Counted from the first letter of the stretch, positions 33,515-43,169 are shown. The stretch is DNA of 64,000 bases from JAKAAZ01 sp963817855 (GCA_963817855.1 CAWFQA010000001.1:1984001-2048000), one strand, 5' to 3'. Notes: a model not told the origin generated them from the sequence alone. Translations and numbers: made by a program.

Positions 33515-33844
33515 ATGAAACGCATCGCATTTGTACTAGCCATCGTAAGTATGAGCGCGCTGGCCGGCGCACAGACAGCCAAGACCCACAAACTGACTGG
33601 CTGGATTGGCGATTCGAAGTGTGGCGCATCCATGCACACGCCGGATTGTGTGAAGAAGTGTGTCGAGTCCGGGCAAAAGGCGGTTTTCGTCGACTCCAAG
33701 AATAAGGTCTGGGCTATCGACAATACCGACGCAGTGCAGAATTACTACGGAGAGAAGGTCAAAGTGGTCGCGACCGTGGACTCCACGAACAACAGCATAC
33801 ACATCGATTCCCTGAAGAAGTCAGGCAGCGCAAGCAGCATGTAA
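33515..33844 (+). CDS. small secreted protein with a WIGDSKCG motif
   Basis: A TAGGAG lies six bases before ATG 33515. The 109-residue product has a signal peptide ending at about residue 20 (ALAGAQ), then LTGWIGDSKCGASMHTPDCVKKC with three conserved-looking cysteines and a beta-rich tail (VFVDSKNKVWAID, KVKVVATVD). I recall similar small secreted proteins with this motif (DUF5818-like) in Acidobacteria, but I cannot confirm the family. The cysteines could bind metal or form disulfides. A terminator follows at 33890-33919. Confidence 0.7.
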   Translation: MKRIAFVLAIVSMSALAGAQTAKTHKLTGWIGDSKCGASMHTPDCVKKCVESGQKAVFVDSKNKVWAIDNTDAVQNYYGEKVKVVATVDSTNNSIHIDSLKKSGSASSM

Positions 33845-33889
33845 TCGGCGGATTGCTGGCTCCCGCGAGAATGGTTTGCAGGTCTGAGA

Positions 33890-33919
33890 AGAGGGCGCGC
33901 TCCGGTGCGTCCTCTTTTT
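33890..33919 (+). terminator. rho-independent terminator after the small secreted protein
   Basis: AGAGGGCGC (33890-33898) pairs with GCGTCCTCT (33907-33915) with one G-U pair over an eight-base loop, and runs into T residues to 33919. It lies 46 bases after the stop of the preceding gene. Confidence 0.8.
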
Positions 33920-34005
33920 ACGTTCGGCAAGGATGTTGGCCCCGTTAGCAACCCCAATCTGAGGTATCTGATATCGTTGTAGAGGAAGGAGTTATTGGCG
34001 AATAT

Positions 34006-34290
34006 ATGGCGAAAGCTGTTTGGAACGGCAAAGTATTAGCGGAAAGTGACAAAACACAACTGGTAGAAGGGAATGTGTATTTTCCACATGATGCGATCGA
34101 TCGTGAGTTCTTTCGCTCCAGTTCAACGATTTCAACGTGCCCATGGAAGGGGCAGGCGCGGTATTACACGATTCTGGTGGATGGGCAGGAAAATTCAGAC
34201 GCTGCCTGGTATTATCCAGATCCCAAGCCGGCCGCTCGCGCCATCAAGAATCATGTCGCGTTCTGGCGAGGCGTGGAGATCGAGAAGTAA
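34006..34290 (+). CDS. DUF427 domain protein
   Basis: The 94-residue protein matches the DUF427 pattern: AVWNGKVLAES near the start, VYFPHDAIDREFF, then STCPWKGQARYYTI, the most conserved element, and DAAWYYPDPKPAA. It is a small cytoplasmic beta-rich protein of unknown activity. It ends 15 bases before the convergent histidine kinase stop. Nothing in the neighbourhood identifies a substrate. Confidence 0.88.
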   Translation: MAKAVWNGKVLAESDKTQLVEGNVYFPHDAIDREFFRSSSTISTCPWKGQARYYTILVDGQENSDAAWYYPDPKPAARAIKNHVAFWRGVEIEK

Positions 34291-34304
34291 TTGCGTCCGC
34301 AGGT

Positions 34305-35774
34305 TCAATAGGCTCCGGCCTGCTGCCATGGAATTCTGATCTGGAAACAAGTAGATCCCGGTTCTGACTCCAAATTGATAAATCCACGATAGCGACTCAG
34401 TATTCGATTGACGGTATCGAGGCTCAATCCAGCGCCTTTCCCCGGCGGCTTGGTCGTAAAAAACGGCTCAAAAATCCGACTGTGCAACTCCGGCGGTATC
34501 CCTGGACCGTCGTCCCAGATTTCGACGCGAACCATGTCGCCCGCATTTTGCGTTGTGACGCGGATGGTTCCACGATCGTGCATCGCGTCCAAAGCGTTTT
34601 CCAGCAGCGCCATCCATATCTGATTTAACTCGCTGCCATTGGCAGCGATACGGGGAAGATCAGGATCGTACTCACGCACGACCGTTACGTTGTTCATCCT
34701 GTAATGCAACATGGTCAGCGTATTTTCCAGCGATTGCGCCAGGTCGATATCCTGAAGCGGCGCCTGGTCCATGTGGGAGTATTGTTGGATTGCGCGAATC
34801 AGGTCGAAGATTCTGGCCGTCGATTCGAGCACCGCTCCGGTCATGCTTTCCGCACGCAGTGTGGAGGCAAAATGCGTTAACGCGACGTTGGCTGCCTCTA
34901 GACTGAGAAACGTATCCAGCACCGCCAATTCTTCCGGCTCAACGCCCGCCTCCGCAAAAACGGGAGCGATCGTCCAGGGGTTGGACAACTTGCGCGGCTC
35001 CAGCCAATGATTCAGGCGTTCTTCCAGTGCACCGGCTTCGATGGGATTCTGCGGTTTGGTTCTGCCTTCGACGGCGAAGCGGATATTGCGGTTCCACTCC
35101 ATGTAGCGTTCTTCCTGCTCGTTCGTCAGGCAAAGCCGGCCCGCCTCAAAGCTGACTTTTCCATACGCGCGTAACTCTTCCATCAGATTGCTGCTGGCAC
35201 GCTGCGCCGCACTAGCCGGATTGTTCAGCTCATGCGCAAGATTTGCGGCGAGCTTTCCCAGAGCGCTTAGTTTTTCTGATTGCTGCTCCAACCGCGTGAC
35301 TTCGCGAACGCGGTCCAACAGGATCGACACGCAGCGCTGTCCCATGGACGGAATCGCGGCCAGCATTTCAGCGAACAGGTCCCGGGGAACCTGTAGCGCC
35401 CACACCGCTTCAGAAACATATCCGCTGCCGCCCGTGGTTTTCATACGGGAGAAGGGAAGCACTCCGGTGATCTGGCCCGACCGCCCAATGAACAGGCTGC
35501 CGCGCGCCGCATGCTGCCGACGCACCTGAATTTCGCCGGCGAGCAGGATGGTCATATGGGTCGCGGGATCGCCATCGTTGAAGATGCGCGTACCCGCTGG
35601 AGCGGTGAATTCCCAGCTATGTTGGACCAGCCACAGGTATTCCGCGTCGGTTAAGCCGTCCAGTTGGCGGACGCGGCGAAGCGCCTCCAGAACCTCAGGC
35701 TCTGGGGTGTGGAGAACGGAGACGCCGGGAGGTAAGTCCGTTTGTAAAGCGATCGATTGCGTCGGAGAGGCCAT
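34305..35774 (-). CDS. cyclic-nucleotide-binding-domain sensor histidine kinase
   Basis: This 489-residue cytoplasmic kinase has no membrane segment. An N-terminal cNMP-binding fold spans about residues 42-160 (FNDGDPATHMTILLAGEIQV), followed by a HisKA dimerisation helix with the phospho-acceptor His181 in LAANLAHELNNPASAAQRA. The HATPase_c domain occupies about 370-489 with ENALDAMHDRG (N box), WDDGPGIP (G1) and FFTTKPPGKGAGLSL (F/G2). A long insertion with helices (about 205-330) separates the acceptor from the ATPase. No response regulator gene is adjacent. The 154-base gap to ilvC suggests separate transcription. Confidence 0.87.
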   Translation of the reverse strand: MASPTQSIALQTDLPPGVSVLHTPEPEVLEALRRVRQLDGLTDAEYLWLVQHSWEFTAPAGTRIFNDGDPATHMTILLAGEIQVRRQHAARGSLFIGRSGQITGVLPFSRMKTTGGSGYVSEAVWALQVPRDLFAEMLAAIPSMGQRCVSILLDRVREVTRLEQQSEKLSALGKLAANLAHELNNPASAAQRASSNLMEELRAYGKVSFEAGRLCLTNEQEERYMEWNRNIRFAVEGRTKPQNPIEAGALEERLNHWLEPRKLSNPWTIAPVFAEAGVEPEELAVLDTFLSLEAANVALTHFASTLRAESMTGAVLESTARIFDLIRAIQQYSHMDQAPLQDIDLAQSLENTLTMLHYRMNNVTVVREYDPDLPRIAANGSELNQIWMALLENALDAMHDRGTIRVTTQNAGDMVRVEIWDDGPGIPPELHSRIFEPFFTTKPPGKGAGLSLDTVNRILSRYRGFINLESEPGSTCFQIRIPWQQAGAY

Positions 35775-35927
35775 AGCGGTAGCTCACAGAATAGATCACT
35801 CTAGGTTACAAGCGCCATGTTGCAATGAAATGAAAAATTCGCGCTTGTGGCGCCAAGAAGAGGAACCCGATGAAGCGAGCTGTGGAGTAGAACGCCTCAT
35901 CGGTTCATAGAAAAGAGAACTGTCGAG

Positions 35928-36983
35928 CTACGCGCCCACGGCGGCAGGCACCGGCTTCTCTGCCGATTCGACTGCGCCGTCTTTCACCGTGACCGGATCG
36001 AGGAATGGCATCGCTGCGCGCAGCGGAGCGCCAGTTTTTTCAATGGAGTGCTGCGCTTCTTTACGGCGCTGCTCCTCGAACCACTTGCGACCGGTCGCGT
36101 TTTCGTTCAGCCAATTCTTCGCGAAGGTTCCGTCCTGGATTTCCGCTAACAGCTGCTTCATTGCGGCGCGGGTTTGATCCGTCACAATGCGCGGGCCGGC
36201 AGTGTAGTCGCCATATTCTGCTGTGTCGGAGATGGAGTGGCGCATATACGCCAAGCCGCCGCGATAGATCAGGTCGACGATCAGCTTCAGCTCATGCATG
36301 CACTCGAAGTAGGCAACTTCGGGCTGGTAGCCGGCCGCGGTCAAGGTTTCGAAGCTCGCTTTAATCAGTGCGCTGACGCCGCCGCAGAGTACGGCCTGCT
36401 CGCCGAACAAATCGGTTTCTGTCTCTTCCTTGAACGTGGTCTCAATCACGCCGGCGCGAGTGCAGCCAATGCCTTTTGCATAGGAGAGAGCCAACGCGAG
36501 CGCCTGCCCACTGGCATCCTGCTGGATGGCAACCAGGCCAGGGGTACCACCGCCCTCGACAAATACCTCGCGAACACGATGGCCGGGGGCTTTGGGAGCC
36601 ACCATGCTCACGTCGACCGTAGCAGGTGGATGAATGGTGTCGTAGCGGATGTTAAATCCGTGCGCGAACATCAAGGTTTTACCGGCGGCCATGTAGGGCG
36701 CGATGGAGTCGGCGTAAATCTTTCCCTGCGTCTGGTCCGGCGTCAACACCATAATGACGTCCGCCCATTTTGCCGCATCGGCAGTGGTCATCACCTGCAG
36801 GCCAACTTTCTCCGCGCGGGCTTTGGATTTGCTGCCCTCGGGCAGCCCGATGCGAACTTCAACTCCTGAATCTTTCAGGTTGAGCGCATGCGCATGGCCC
36901 TGGGAGCCGTAGCCGATAATGGCCACCTTCTTCTGCCGGATCAATGTAAGGTCTGCATCTTCATCGTGGTAGGTTTTCGCCAT
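35928..36983 (-). CDS. ilvC: ketol-acid reductoisomerase
   Basis: IlvC isomerises and reduces 2-acetolactate in valine and isoleucine synthesis. The 351-residue product is the short class I form, with the NADPH site KVAIIGYGSQGHAHALNLKDSG (about 17-38), the catalytic region KGIGCTRAGVIETTF and the metal-binding EETETDLFGEQAVLCGG. KIYADSIAPYM and HGFNIRYDTI are typical. It is the last gene of the leu-ilv cluster, 24 bases after ilvH. Confidence 0.95.
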   Translation of the reverse strand: MAKTYHDEDADLTLIRQKKVAIIGYGSQGHAHALNLKDSGVEVRIGLPEGSKSKARAEKVGLQVMTTADAAKWADVIMVLTPDQTQGKIYADSIAPYMAAGKTLMFAHGFNIRYDTIHPPATVDVSMVAPKAPGHRVREVFVEGGGTPGLVAIQQDASGQALALALSYAKGIGCTRAGVIETTFKEETETDLFGEQAVLCGGVSALIKASFETLTAAGYQPEVAYFECMHELKLIVDLIYRGGLAYMRHSISDTAEYGDYTAGPRIVTDQTRAAMKQLLAEIQDGTFAKNWLNENATGRKWFEEQRRKEAQHSIEKTGAPLRAAMPFLDPVTVKDGAVESAEKPVPAAVGA

Positions 36984-37007
36984 ATCGTTTCTCTCCGTGT
37001 GGGTAAA

Positions 37008-37607
37008 TTATGCGTGGTGTTCGTCTTCAAGCAGGTCGGCCGCTTCATGTCTCGAAACGCCGGAAAAGCTTTTTGGATCGATGCGCGGGGTAGTGTCGCC
37101 GAGCGCTTCCAGCACTCGACTGGCGTGATGTCCGCGCCGCATTGCCATGCGTCCGGTGCGTGCCATCTCCAGAATACGGTAGTTTCCCTCAACGAGGATC
37201 TGCACCAGTCCCTCAATTTTACTGGCGCTGCCGGTGATTTCCATCATTAGCGATTCCGGAGCCAAATCGACGATGCGGGCACGAAAAACCTCCGCTAACT
37301 GGAACAAATCGGAGCGAGTATTTTGATCGGCGGAGATTTTCAACATCGCCAGTTCGCGAATCACAGCGGAGTGGCGGCCCACATCGTCGACGTCCAGCAC
37401 GCCTTCTAGTTTGTACAGGGAAGCCATAATGCGAGGAGCACGATCTTCAGCCGCTTCCGCAACAATAGTGGTTCGCGATACGCCGACGGTTTCAGTGCCG
37501 CCGACGGTGAGGGAGATGATATTCACATTCAGCCGCCGGAATAGCGACGCGATGCGAGCCAGCAATCCCGTCTTATCCTCGACCAGCGCTACAAAGGTAT
37601 GCAACAT
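37008..37607 (-). CDS. ilvH: acetolactate synthase regulatory (small) subunit
   Basis: The 199-residue subunit stimulates IlvB and carries valine feedback. The N-terminal ACT domain begins with HTFVALVEDKTGLLARIASLF and has RRLNVNIISLTVG. The C-terminal ALS_ss_C domain has GSASKIEGLVQILVEGNYRI. It follows ilvB by 12 bases and precedes ilvC, the usual order. The presence of an intact ACT domain is notable since the cluster's LeuA lacks its own feedback domain. Confidence 0.95.
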   Translation of the reverse strand: MLHTFVALVEDKTGLLARIASLFRRLNVNIISLTVGGTETVGVSRTTIVAEAAEDRAPRIMASLYKLEGVLDVDDVGRHSAVIRELAMLKISADQNTRSDLFQLAEVFRARIVDLAPESLMMEITGSASKIEGLVQILVEGNYRILEMARTGRMAMRRGHHASRVLEALGDTTPRIDPKSFSGVSRHEAADLLEDEHHA

Positions 37608-37619
37608 GGGTGTAGGCTC

Positions 37620-39404
37620 CTAGTCTTCCGTCGCTGTTTCGACCAGCGGGTTATGTTTGGGACGCCGAATCATTTCATGCAGCGCGGCTCCGGGAGCAAT
37701 CATTGGATAAACAGAATCTTCCTGCTCCACATGAAAGTCGATCAGGAATGCGCCCGAATGCTGGCGCGCAGTTTCGACCGTGGGGATGACGTCGGCGCGG
37801 CTGTTCACGTGCGCGCCGCGAATTCCATGCGCATCGGCCAGCTTCACAAAATCAGGGCTGATTAGCGGTGTGCATTCGTAATTCTTCTCGTAGAAGGTCT
37901 CCTGCCATTGGCGCACCATCCCCAGATAGCCGTTGTTGACCACGGCGATGTTGATGTTCAACTGTTCCTGCACAATGGTCGCGAGCTCGGGGCTGGTCAT
38001 TTGAAAACCGCCGTCGCCGGCGATGACCCAGACTTCTTTCTCCGGGCAGGCGATCTTGGCGCCAATGGCCGCGGGCAGTGCAAATCCCATCGTTCCCAGG
38101 CCGCCGGAAGTGATCAGCGAACGCGGGCTGTCATGCTTGTAATACTGCGCCTCCCACATCTGGTGCTGACCCACGTCGGTGACGACAATCGCATTTCCGT
38201 TGGTGACGCGCCAGATGTCGTTGATGACGTGCGCGGCATACAAATGTCCGGTATCGGGTAGCTGTTGGATGTCGTGTACCGAAGCGTCTCCCTTCATGGA
38301 GGAAATTGCATGCAGCCATGCTGTGCCATCGCGACCCGGCAGGTGCGGCAATAAGGTTTCCAGAATTTCTTTCAAGTCGCCGATTAGGCCAACATCCACG
38401 CGAACATTTTTGTTGATCTCCGCCGGATCGATCTCAATGTGAATTTTCTTCGCGTTGGGCGCGTAGGTGGAAAGCGACCCGGTGACTCGATCGTCAAAGC
38501 GCATGCCGCACGCAATCAGCAGGTCGGCCTGCTGGATCGCATGGTTCACCCAGCTTTCCCCGTGCATGCCCATCATGCCGAGATTTAACGGATGTGACGC
38601 GGGGAAGGCCGTGAGTCCCAGCAGCGTGCATGCGACAGGGATTTGTGTTTGCTCGGCCAGCGCGCGAACCTGTTCCATGGCTCCCGAATGCAGAATGCCC
38701 TGACCAGCCAAAATGACAGGACGTTTTGCGGTGCGCAATAATTCCAGCGCTTCGCGGATCGAGGCGGAATCCGCCGAGAGCATGGGATGGGGGCGATAGG
38801 GTTGCGCCGCAGCGGCGGCAAAGTCGAAGATGGCGGTATTTTGCTGCGCGTCTTTGGTGATGTCGACCAGCACGGGTCCCGGACGCCCAGACTGCGCAAT
38901 CCGAAAAGCTTCTCGCAAGGCAGGGGCAATTTCCTCTGTCCGACGCACCAGGAAATTGTGCTTGGTAATAGGAAGCGTGATGCCTGTGATGTCGACTTCC
39001 TGAAAAGCGTCCGTACCCAGCACCTTGCTGGAAACCTGACCGGTCACGCAGACCATTGGGATTGAGTCGAGCATAGCGGTCGCAATCCCCGTGACAAGAT
39101 TGGTCGCACCTGGTCCTGACGTAGCCATGGCGACGCCCACGCGACCGGAAGCGCGCGCATAGCCGTCCGCCATGTGCGCGGCACCTTGTTCGTGACGAAC
39201 CAGAATGTGCCGGATCGGAAATTTTCGCAGCGCATCATACACCGGAAGGATCGCGCCGCCGGGGTAACCGAAGATATCGCGCACTCCCTCACCGACGAGC
39301 GTTGCCCATACTGTTTCTGCGCCTGTTAATGGCGTCGGCTGGGTGTAGATGGCGTTGTCGGGTGAGTTGCGATTTGTATCCGCGATTTTTTTTCGCTTGT
39401 CCAT
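37620..39404 (-). CDS. ilvB: acetolactate synthase, catalytic subunit
   Basis: IlvB is the thiamine-diphosphate enzyme that makes acetolactate from pyruvate. Key elements include the catalytic Glu in VRHEQGAAHMADGYARASG and the ThDP-binding GDGGFQMTSPELATIVQEQL with NNGYLGMVRQWQ. The frame is open to 39515. Three in-frame ATGs follow the ilvD stop (39419, 39410, 39404). The last has AGAGG six bases upstream and gives 594 residues. Use of 39419 would make a TGATG overlap with ilvD. Confidence 0.94.
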   Translation of the reverse strand: MDKRKKIADTNRNSPDNAIYTQPTPLTGAETVWATLVGEGVRDIFGYPGGAILPVYDALRKFPIRHILVRHEQGAAHMADGYARASGRVGVAMATSGPGATNLVTGIATAMLDSIPMVCVTGQVSSKVLGTDAFQEVDITGITLPITKHNFLVRRTEEIAPALREAFRIAQSGRPGPVLVDITKDAQQNTAIFDFAAAAAQPYRPHPMLSADSASIREALELLRTAKRPVILAGQGILHSGAMEQVRALAEQTQIPVACTLLGLTAFPASHPLNLGMMGMHGESWVNHAIQQADLLIACGMRFDDRVTGSLSTYAPNAKKIHIEIDPAEINKNVRVDVGLIGDLKEILETLLPHLPGRDGTAWLHAISSMKGDASVHDIQQLPDTGHLYAAHVINDIWRVTNGNAIVVTDVGQHQMWEAQYYKHDSPRSLITSGGLGTMGFALPAAIGAKIACPEKEVWVIAGDGGFQMTSPELATIVQEQLNINIAVVNNGYLGMVRQWQETFYEKNYECTPLISPDFVKLADAHGIRGAHVNSRADVIPTVETARQHSGAFLIDFHVEQEDSVYPMIAPGAALHEMIRRPKHNPLVETATED

Positions 39405-39418
39405 GATCATCCTCTTCA

Positions 39419-41122
39419 TCAATAGTTCGTAACCGCTCCACGGGAAGCGGAAGAAACGCTCTCCGCATATTTCCGAAACACTCCACGAGGAGAATTCGGC
39501 GCCGGAGTCTTCCAATCTTTCATGCGCGCGGCAAGTTCCTGGTCAGTCAGCTCCACGCGCAATTCACGTTTCGGAATGTCAAACACAATCGTGTCTCCAT
39601 CGCGCAGCGCAGCAATCGCTCCGCCAAGAGCAGCCTCTGGCGAGACATGGCCCGCCATTAAACCGCGAGTGGCGCCAGAGAAGCGTCCGTCCGTCAGCAG
39701 CGCCACAGTATCGCTCAACTCTGGAATGCCGGCGATGGCTGCCGTGACCTGAAGCATTTCGCGCATACCTGGTCCACCGCGCGGGCCTTCATTGCGGATG
39801 ACGACGACGTCATTCGGCTTCAGAGTACGCGCTTCAACGGCATGGAATGCCGCCTCTTCGTTCTCAAAAACGCGGGCGGGGCCGGTGTGCGTCAGGCGTT
39901 CGTGTCCGGCAACTTTAATCACGCAGCCTTCCGGAGCTATATTGCCTTTGAGAATCACGAGTCCGCCCGTGGGCTTCAGCGGATTGTCGAGTGAGTGAAT
40001 CACTTTCTGGCCGATCACTTCTTCGGCGAGTGCCGCTTCTTCCGCCAGCGTGCGTCCAGAGACATTCAGCTGACTGCCGTCCAACAGATTCCCCGCGAGC
40101 ATGTGCTTCGCTAGCAGACGACTCCCGCCGGCCGCTTGGTAATCCGTGGCGACGTAGCGGCCACCCGGTTTCATATCGGCGAGCAGCGGAGTCTTGCGGC
40201 TGATGCGATCGAAGTCGTCGACGGTGAGGTCGATCCCTGCTTCGTGTGCAATCGCGATCAGGTGCAGCACAGCGTTCGTCGATCCGCCGGAAGCAGCCAC
40301 ACTGGCAATTGCATTTTCGAGCGATGCGCGCGTGATAATTTTAGATGGTCGCAAATCTTTCTTCGCCATCTCCAGCACCATTGCTCCGGCGGCTCGGCAT
40401 GCAGCATTCTTCTCCGGAGAGAGCGCCGGCACACCCGATAGATGCATCGGGGAGATACCGAGAAATTCGCACGCCATCGCCATGGTGTTCGCCGTAAATT
40501 GTCCGCCGCAGGCCCCGGCTCCGGGACAGGCGTTCATCTCGACAGCTTTTAATTGGTCGGCATCGATCTTGCCCGCGGCAAAGGAGCCCTGTGCCTCAAA
40601 CACATCCTGCACGGTTAAATCTTTTCCGTTCAGATGACCCGGTGCGATGGAACCGCCGTAGAGCATCAACGATGGAATATCGAGGCGAGCCAGCGCCATT
40701 ACGGTACCCGGCATATTTTTGTCGCAGCCCGCAATCGCCACTAATCCATCGAAAAGATTTCCGCGCGCGACCAGTTCGACCGAGTCGGCAATGATTTCGC
40801 GGCTGATCAACGAGGCCTTCATGCCTTGCGTGCCCATGGTGATGCCGTCGGAAATGGTGACCGTGTTGAATTCCATGGGGGTGCCGCCGGCATCGCGAAT
40901 CCCTTGCTTGACGGCCTCTGCAAGCGTGCGTAGGTGGAAGTTGCAGGGACCAATCTCCGTCCAGGTGTTGGCGATGCCGATAATGGGCTTGGCGAGGTCT
41001 TCGCGATTGAAGCCGATGGCATGCAGCATGGCACGCGCTGCGGCACGACTCGGTCCTTCAGTGAGAGGAACGCTATTGTGTTTTGGATTGTGGGTCACAT
41101 CTTGTTTGCCGTTGGCGCTCAC
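39419..41122 (-). CDS. ilvD: dihydroxy-acid dehydratase
   Basis: IlvD dehydrates 2,3-dihydroxy acids to 2-oxo acids in valine and isoleucine synthesis. It needs an iron-sulfur cluster, bound through CDKNMPG near residue 129 and CPGAGACGGQFTANTMA near 200. GTVALLTDGRFSGATRG-like sequence (here VALLTDGRFSGATRG) and GHVSPEAALGG mark the C-terminal domain. The 567-residue product starts at GTG 41122 and overlaps leuD by four bases (GTGA). It overlaps or nearly touches ilvB. Confidence 0.95.
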   Translation of the reverse strand: MSANGKQDVTHNPKHNSVPLTEGPSRAAARAMLHAIGFNREDLAKPIIGIANTWTEIGPCNFHLRTLAEAVKQGIRDAGGTPMEFNTVTISDGITMGTQGMKASLISREIIADSVELVARGNLFDGLVAIAGCDKNMPGTVMALARLDIPSLMLYGGSIAPGHLNGKDLTVQDVFEAQGSFAAGKIDADQLKAVEMNACPGAGACGGQFTANTMAMACEFLGISPMHLSGVPALSPEKNAACRAAGAMVLEMAKKDLRPSKIITRASLENAIASVAASGGSTNAVLHLIAIAHEAGIDLTVDDFDRISRKTPLLADMKPGGRYVATDYQAAGGSRLLAKHMLAGNLLDGSQLNVSGRTLAEEAALAEEVIGQKVIHSLDNPLKPTGGLVILKGNIAPEGCVIKVAGHERLTHTGPARVFENEEAAFHAVEARTLKPNDVVVIRNEGPRGGPGMREMLQVTAAIAGIPELSDTVALLTDGRFSGATRGLMAGHVSPEAALGGAIAALRDGDTIVFDIPKRELRVELTDQELAARMKDWKTPAPNSPRGVFRKYAESVSSASRGAVTNY

Positions 41123-41748
41123 GCATTCACTCCCTGAGGTTGTCTTGGTGCAGTCCAGAATGCGGCGTCATGCTTTCTCTCATACGCATCGAGCGCGGAA
41201 GTATGCCGCATCGCCAGGCCGATATCGTCCAGACCTTCCAGCAGGCAGGAACGGCGGAAGGGGTCGATCGCAAAAGATTCCTCAAAGCCCAGATCGTCCT
41301 TCACGGTTTGCGACTCCAGCGACACATGCAATAGGTAGCCTGGCACCTTGGCTCGCTCCAACAGCAGAGCCACTTCTTCATCAGGAAGCGTGACCAGCAG
41401 GATGCCATTCTTGGCGGCATTGGAATAAAAGATGTCGGCGAAGCTGGGAGCAATGACGCAGCGGAAACCAAAGTCGCTGAGCGCCCATGCTGCATGTTCG
41501 CGGGAAGAGCCGCAGCCGAAGTTGCGACCGGCCACAAGAATTTCCGCGCCTTGATGATGAGGCTTGTTCAAGGAAAATTCCGGATTCGGAGCGCCGTCGG
41601 CGCCTCGACGCCAATCGAAGAATAAAAACTCTCCGTAGCCGGTGCGTTCAATGCGCTTTAGAAACTGCTTGGGAATAATCTGATCGGTATCGACATTGAC
41701 CCGATCGAGCGGTGCGACCTTCGACGTAAGTGTGCGAAATGGTTTCAT
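41119..41748 (-). CDS. leuD: 3-isopropylmalate dehydratase small subunit
   Basis: LeuD forms the swivelling domain of isopropylmalate isomerase with LeuC. The start at 41748 gives MKPFRTLTSKVAPLDRVNVD and a 209-residue product. DTDQIIPKQFLKRIERTGYG and GRNFGCGSSREHAAWAL are the diagnostic motifs. It begins two bases after the leuC stop and overlaps ilvD by four bases, so the set is translationally coupled. Confidence 0.95.
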   Translation of the reverse strand: MKPFRTLTSKVAPLDRVNVDTDQIIPKQFLKRIERTGYGEFLFFDWRRGADGAPNPEFSLNKPHHQGAEILVAGRNFGCGSSREHAAWALSDFGFRCVIAPSFADIFYSNAAKNGILLVTLPDEEVALLLERAKVPGYLLHVSLESQTVKDDLGFEESFAIDPFRRSCLLEGLDDIGLAMRHTSALDAYERKHDAAFWTAPRQPQGVNA

Positions 41749-41750
41749 GG

Positions 41751-43169
41751 TTATGCTCGAAACTCCCAATTGCGAACATCGGTAAAGTGGCCGGCGATTG
41801 CGGCGGCTGCGGCCATCGCGGGACTGACAAGATGAGTTCTTCCGCCGCGACCCTGACGGCCTTCAAAGTTGCGGTTGCTGGTGGAGGCGCAGCGCTCGCC
41901 TGGCTCCAGAATGTCCGGATTCATGCCGAGGCACATGGAGCAACCGGGCTCTCGCCACTCAAAGCCAGCCTCGCGAAAGACGCGGTCGAGTCCTTCTTTT
42001 TCCGCTGCGGCCTTCACTTGTTGCGAACCAGGTACCACCATGGCGCGAACTTTGGTATTCACCTTGTAGCCGCTGACGATTTTCGCGGCGGCGCGCAAGT
42101 CTTCAATCCTGGCATTTGTGCAGGACCCAATAAAGACGCGGTCGATAGGAACATTCTCAATCTTTGTGCCAGGTTCGAGCGCCATGTATTCCAAGGCGCG
42201 CTCGTAGGCGCGGCGTTCGGAGTCGCTTGGCGCCGACGTGGGTGCCGGGACAGTTCCGGTGACAGATACCACCATGCCGGGGTGCGTTCCCCAGGTGACG
42301 AATGGCGTTAACTCCTTCCCATCGATGACTAGCTCGCGATCAAACTTTGCATCGGGAGCGGAAGGCAACGACTTCCAATGTTCGACAGCCTCATCCCACT
42401 GTTTTCCTTTGGGTGACTGCGGACGACCCTTGAGATAAGCAAAGGTCGTTTCATCGGGAGCGATCATGCCGGCGCGCGCGCCTGACTCGATGCTCATGTT
42501 GCAAACGGTCATGCGGCCTTCCATCGAGAGCGAGCGAATCGTGGAACCGGCGTACTCGACAACATAGCCGGTGGCGCCGTCAGTGCCGATGCGCCCGATG
42601 ATGCCCAGCGCAATGTCTTTCGCTGTGACGGCAGGCGGCAGTGCGCCTTCGACGGAAATGCGGAAGGTTTTCGGCTTCGATTGGGGCAGGCATTGCGTTG
42701 CCAGGACGTGCTCTACTTCGCTGGTGCCGATGCCGAAGGCCAGAGCGCCGAAGGCACCGTGAGTGCTGGTGTGGCTGTCGCCGCACACAATGGTCATGCC
42801 GGGTTTGGTGAATCCTAATTCCGGACCGATGATGTGCACGATTCCTTGCTGCTTGGAATCTACGTCGAACAGTTCAATGCCGAATTCTTTACAATTTCGG
42901 CGAAGCGTCTCAATCTGTTTGGAGGCGATGGCATCCTGAATGATCAGGCGATCCGCAGCGATCGTGGGCACATTGTGATCGACAGTTGCCACAGAGCGAT
43001 CCGGACGGCGAACTGTGCGATCGGCGAGACGAAGTCCCTCGAAAGCCTGCGGCGAAGTGACTTCGTGGATCAAATGCAGGTCGATGTAGAGCAGGGCCGG
43101 CTCGCCCTTCGGTTCGGTGACTATGTGGGCGTCCCAGATGTTTTGAAAAAGTGTGTTTTTATTTGCCAT
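41751..43169 (-). CDS. leuC: 3-isopropylmalate dehydratase large subunit
   Basis: LeuC holds the 4Fe-4S cluster of isopropylmalate isomerase. The 472-residue product begins MANKNTLFQNIWDAHIV and shows VCGDSHTSTHGAFGALAFGI, the three cluster cysteines (VFIGSCTNARIEDLRAAA and EPGCSMCLGMN) and the closing STSNRNFEGRQG. It lies between leuB and leuD. The 82-base gap to leuB shows no other gene. Confidence 0.96.
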   Translation of the reverse strand: MANKNTLFQNIWDAHIVTEPKGEPALLYIDLHLIHEVTSPQAFEGLRLADRTVRRPDRSVATVDHNVPTIAADRLIIQDAIASKQIETLRRNCKEFGIELFDVDSKQQGIVHIIGPELGFTKPGMTIVCGDSHTSTHGAFGALAFGIGTSEVEHVLATQCLPQSKPKTFRISVEGALPPAVTAKDIALGIIGRIGTDGATGYVVEYAGSTIRSLSMEGRMTVCNMSIESGARAGMIAPDETTFAYLKGRPQSPKGKQWDEAVEHWKSLPSAPDAKFDRELVIDGKELTPFVTWGTHPGMVVSVTGTVPAPTSAPSDSERRAYERALEYMALEPGTKIENVPIDRVFIGSCTNARIEDLRAAAKIVSGYKVNTKVRAMVVPGSQQVKAAAEKEGLDRVFREAGFEWREPGCSMCLGMNPDILEPGERCASTSNRNFEGRQGRGGRTHLVSPAMAAAAAIAGHFTDVRNWEFRA

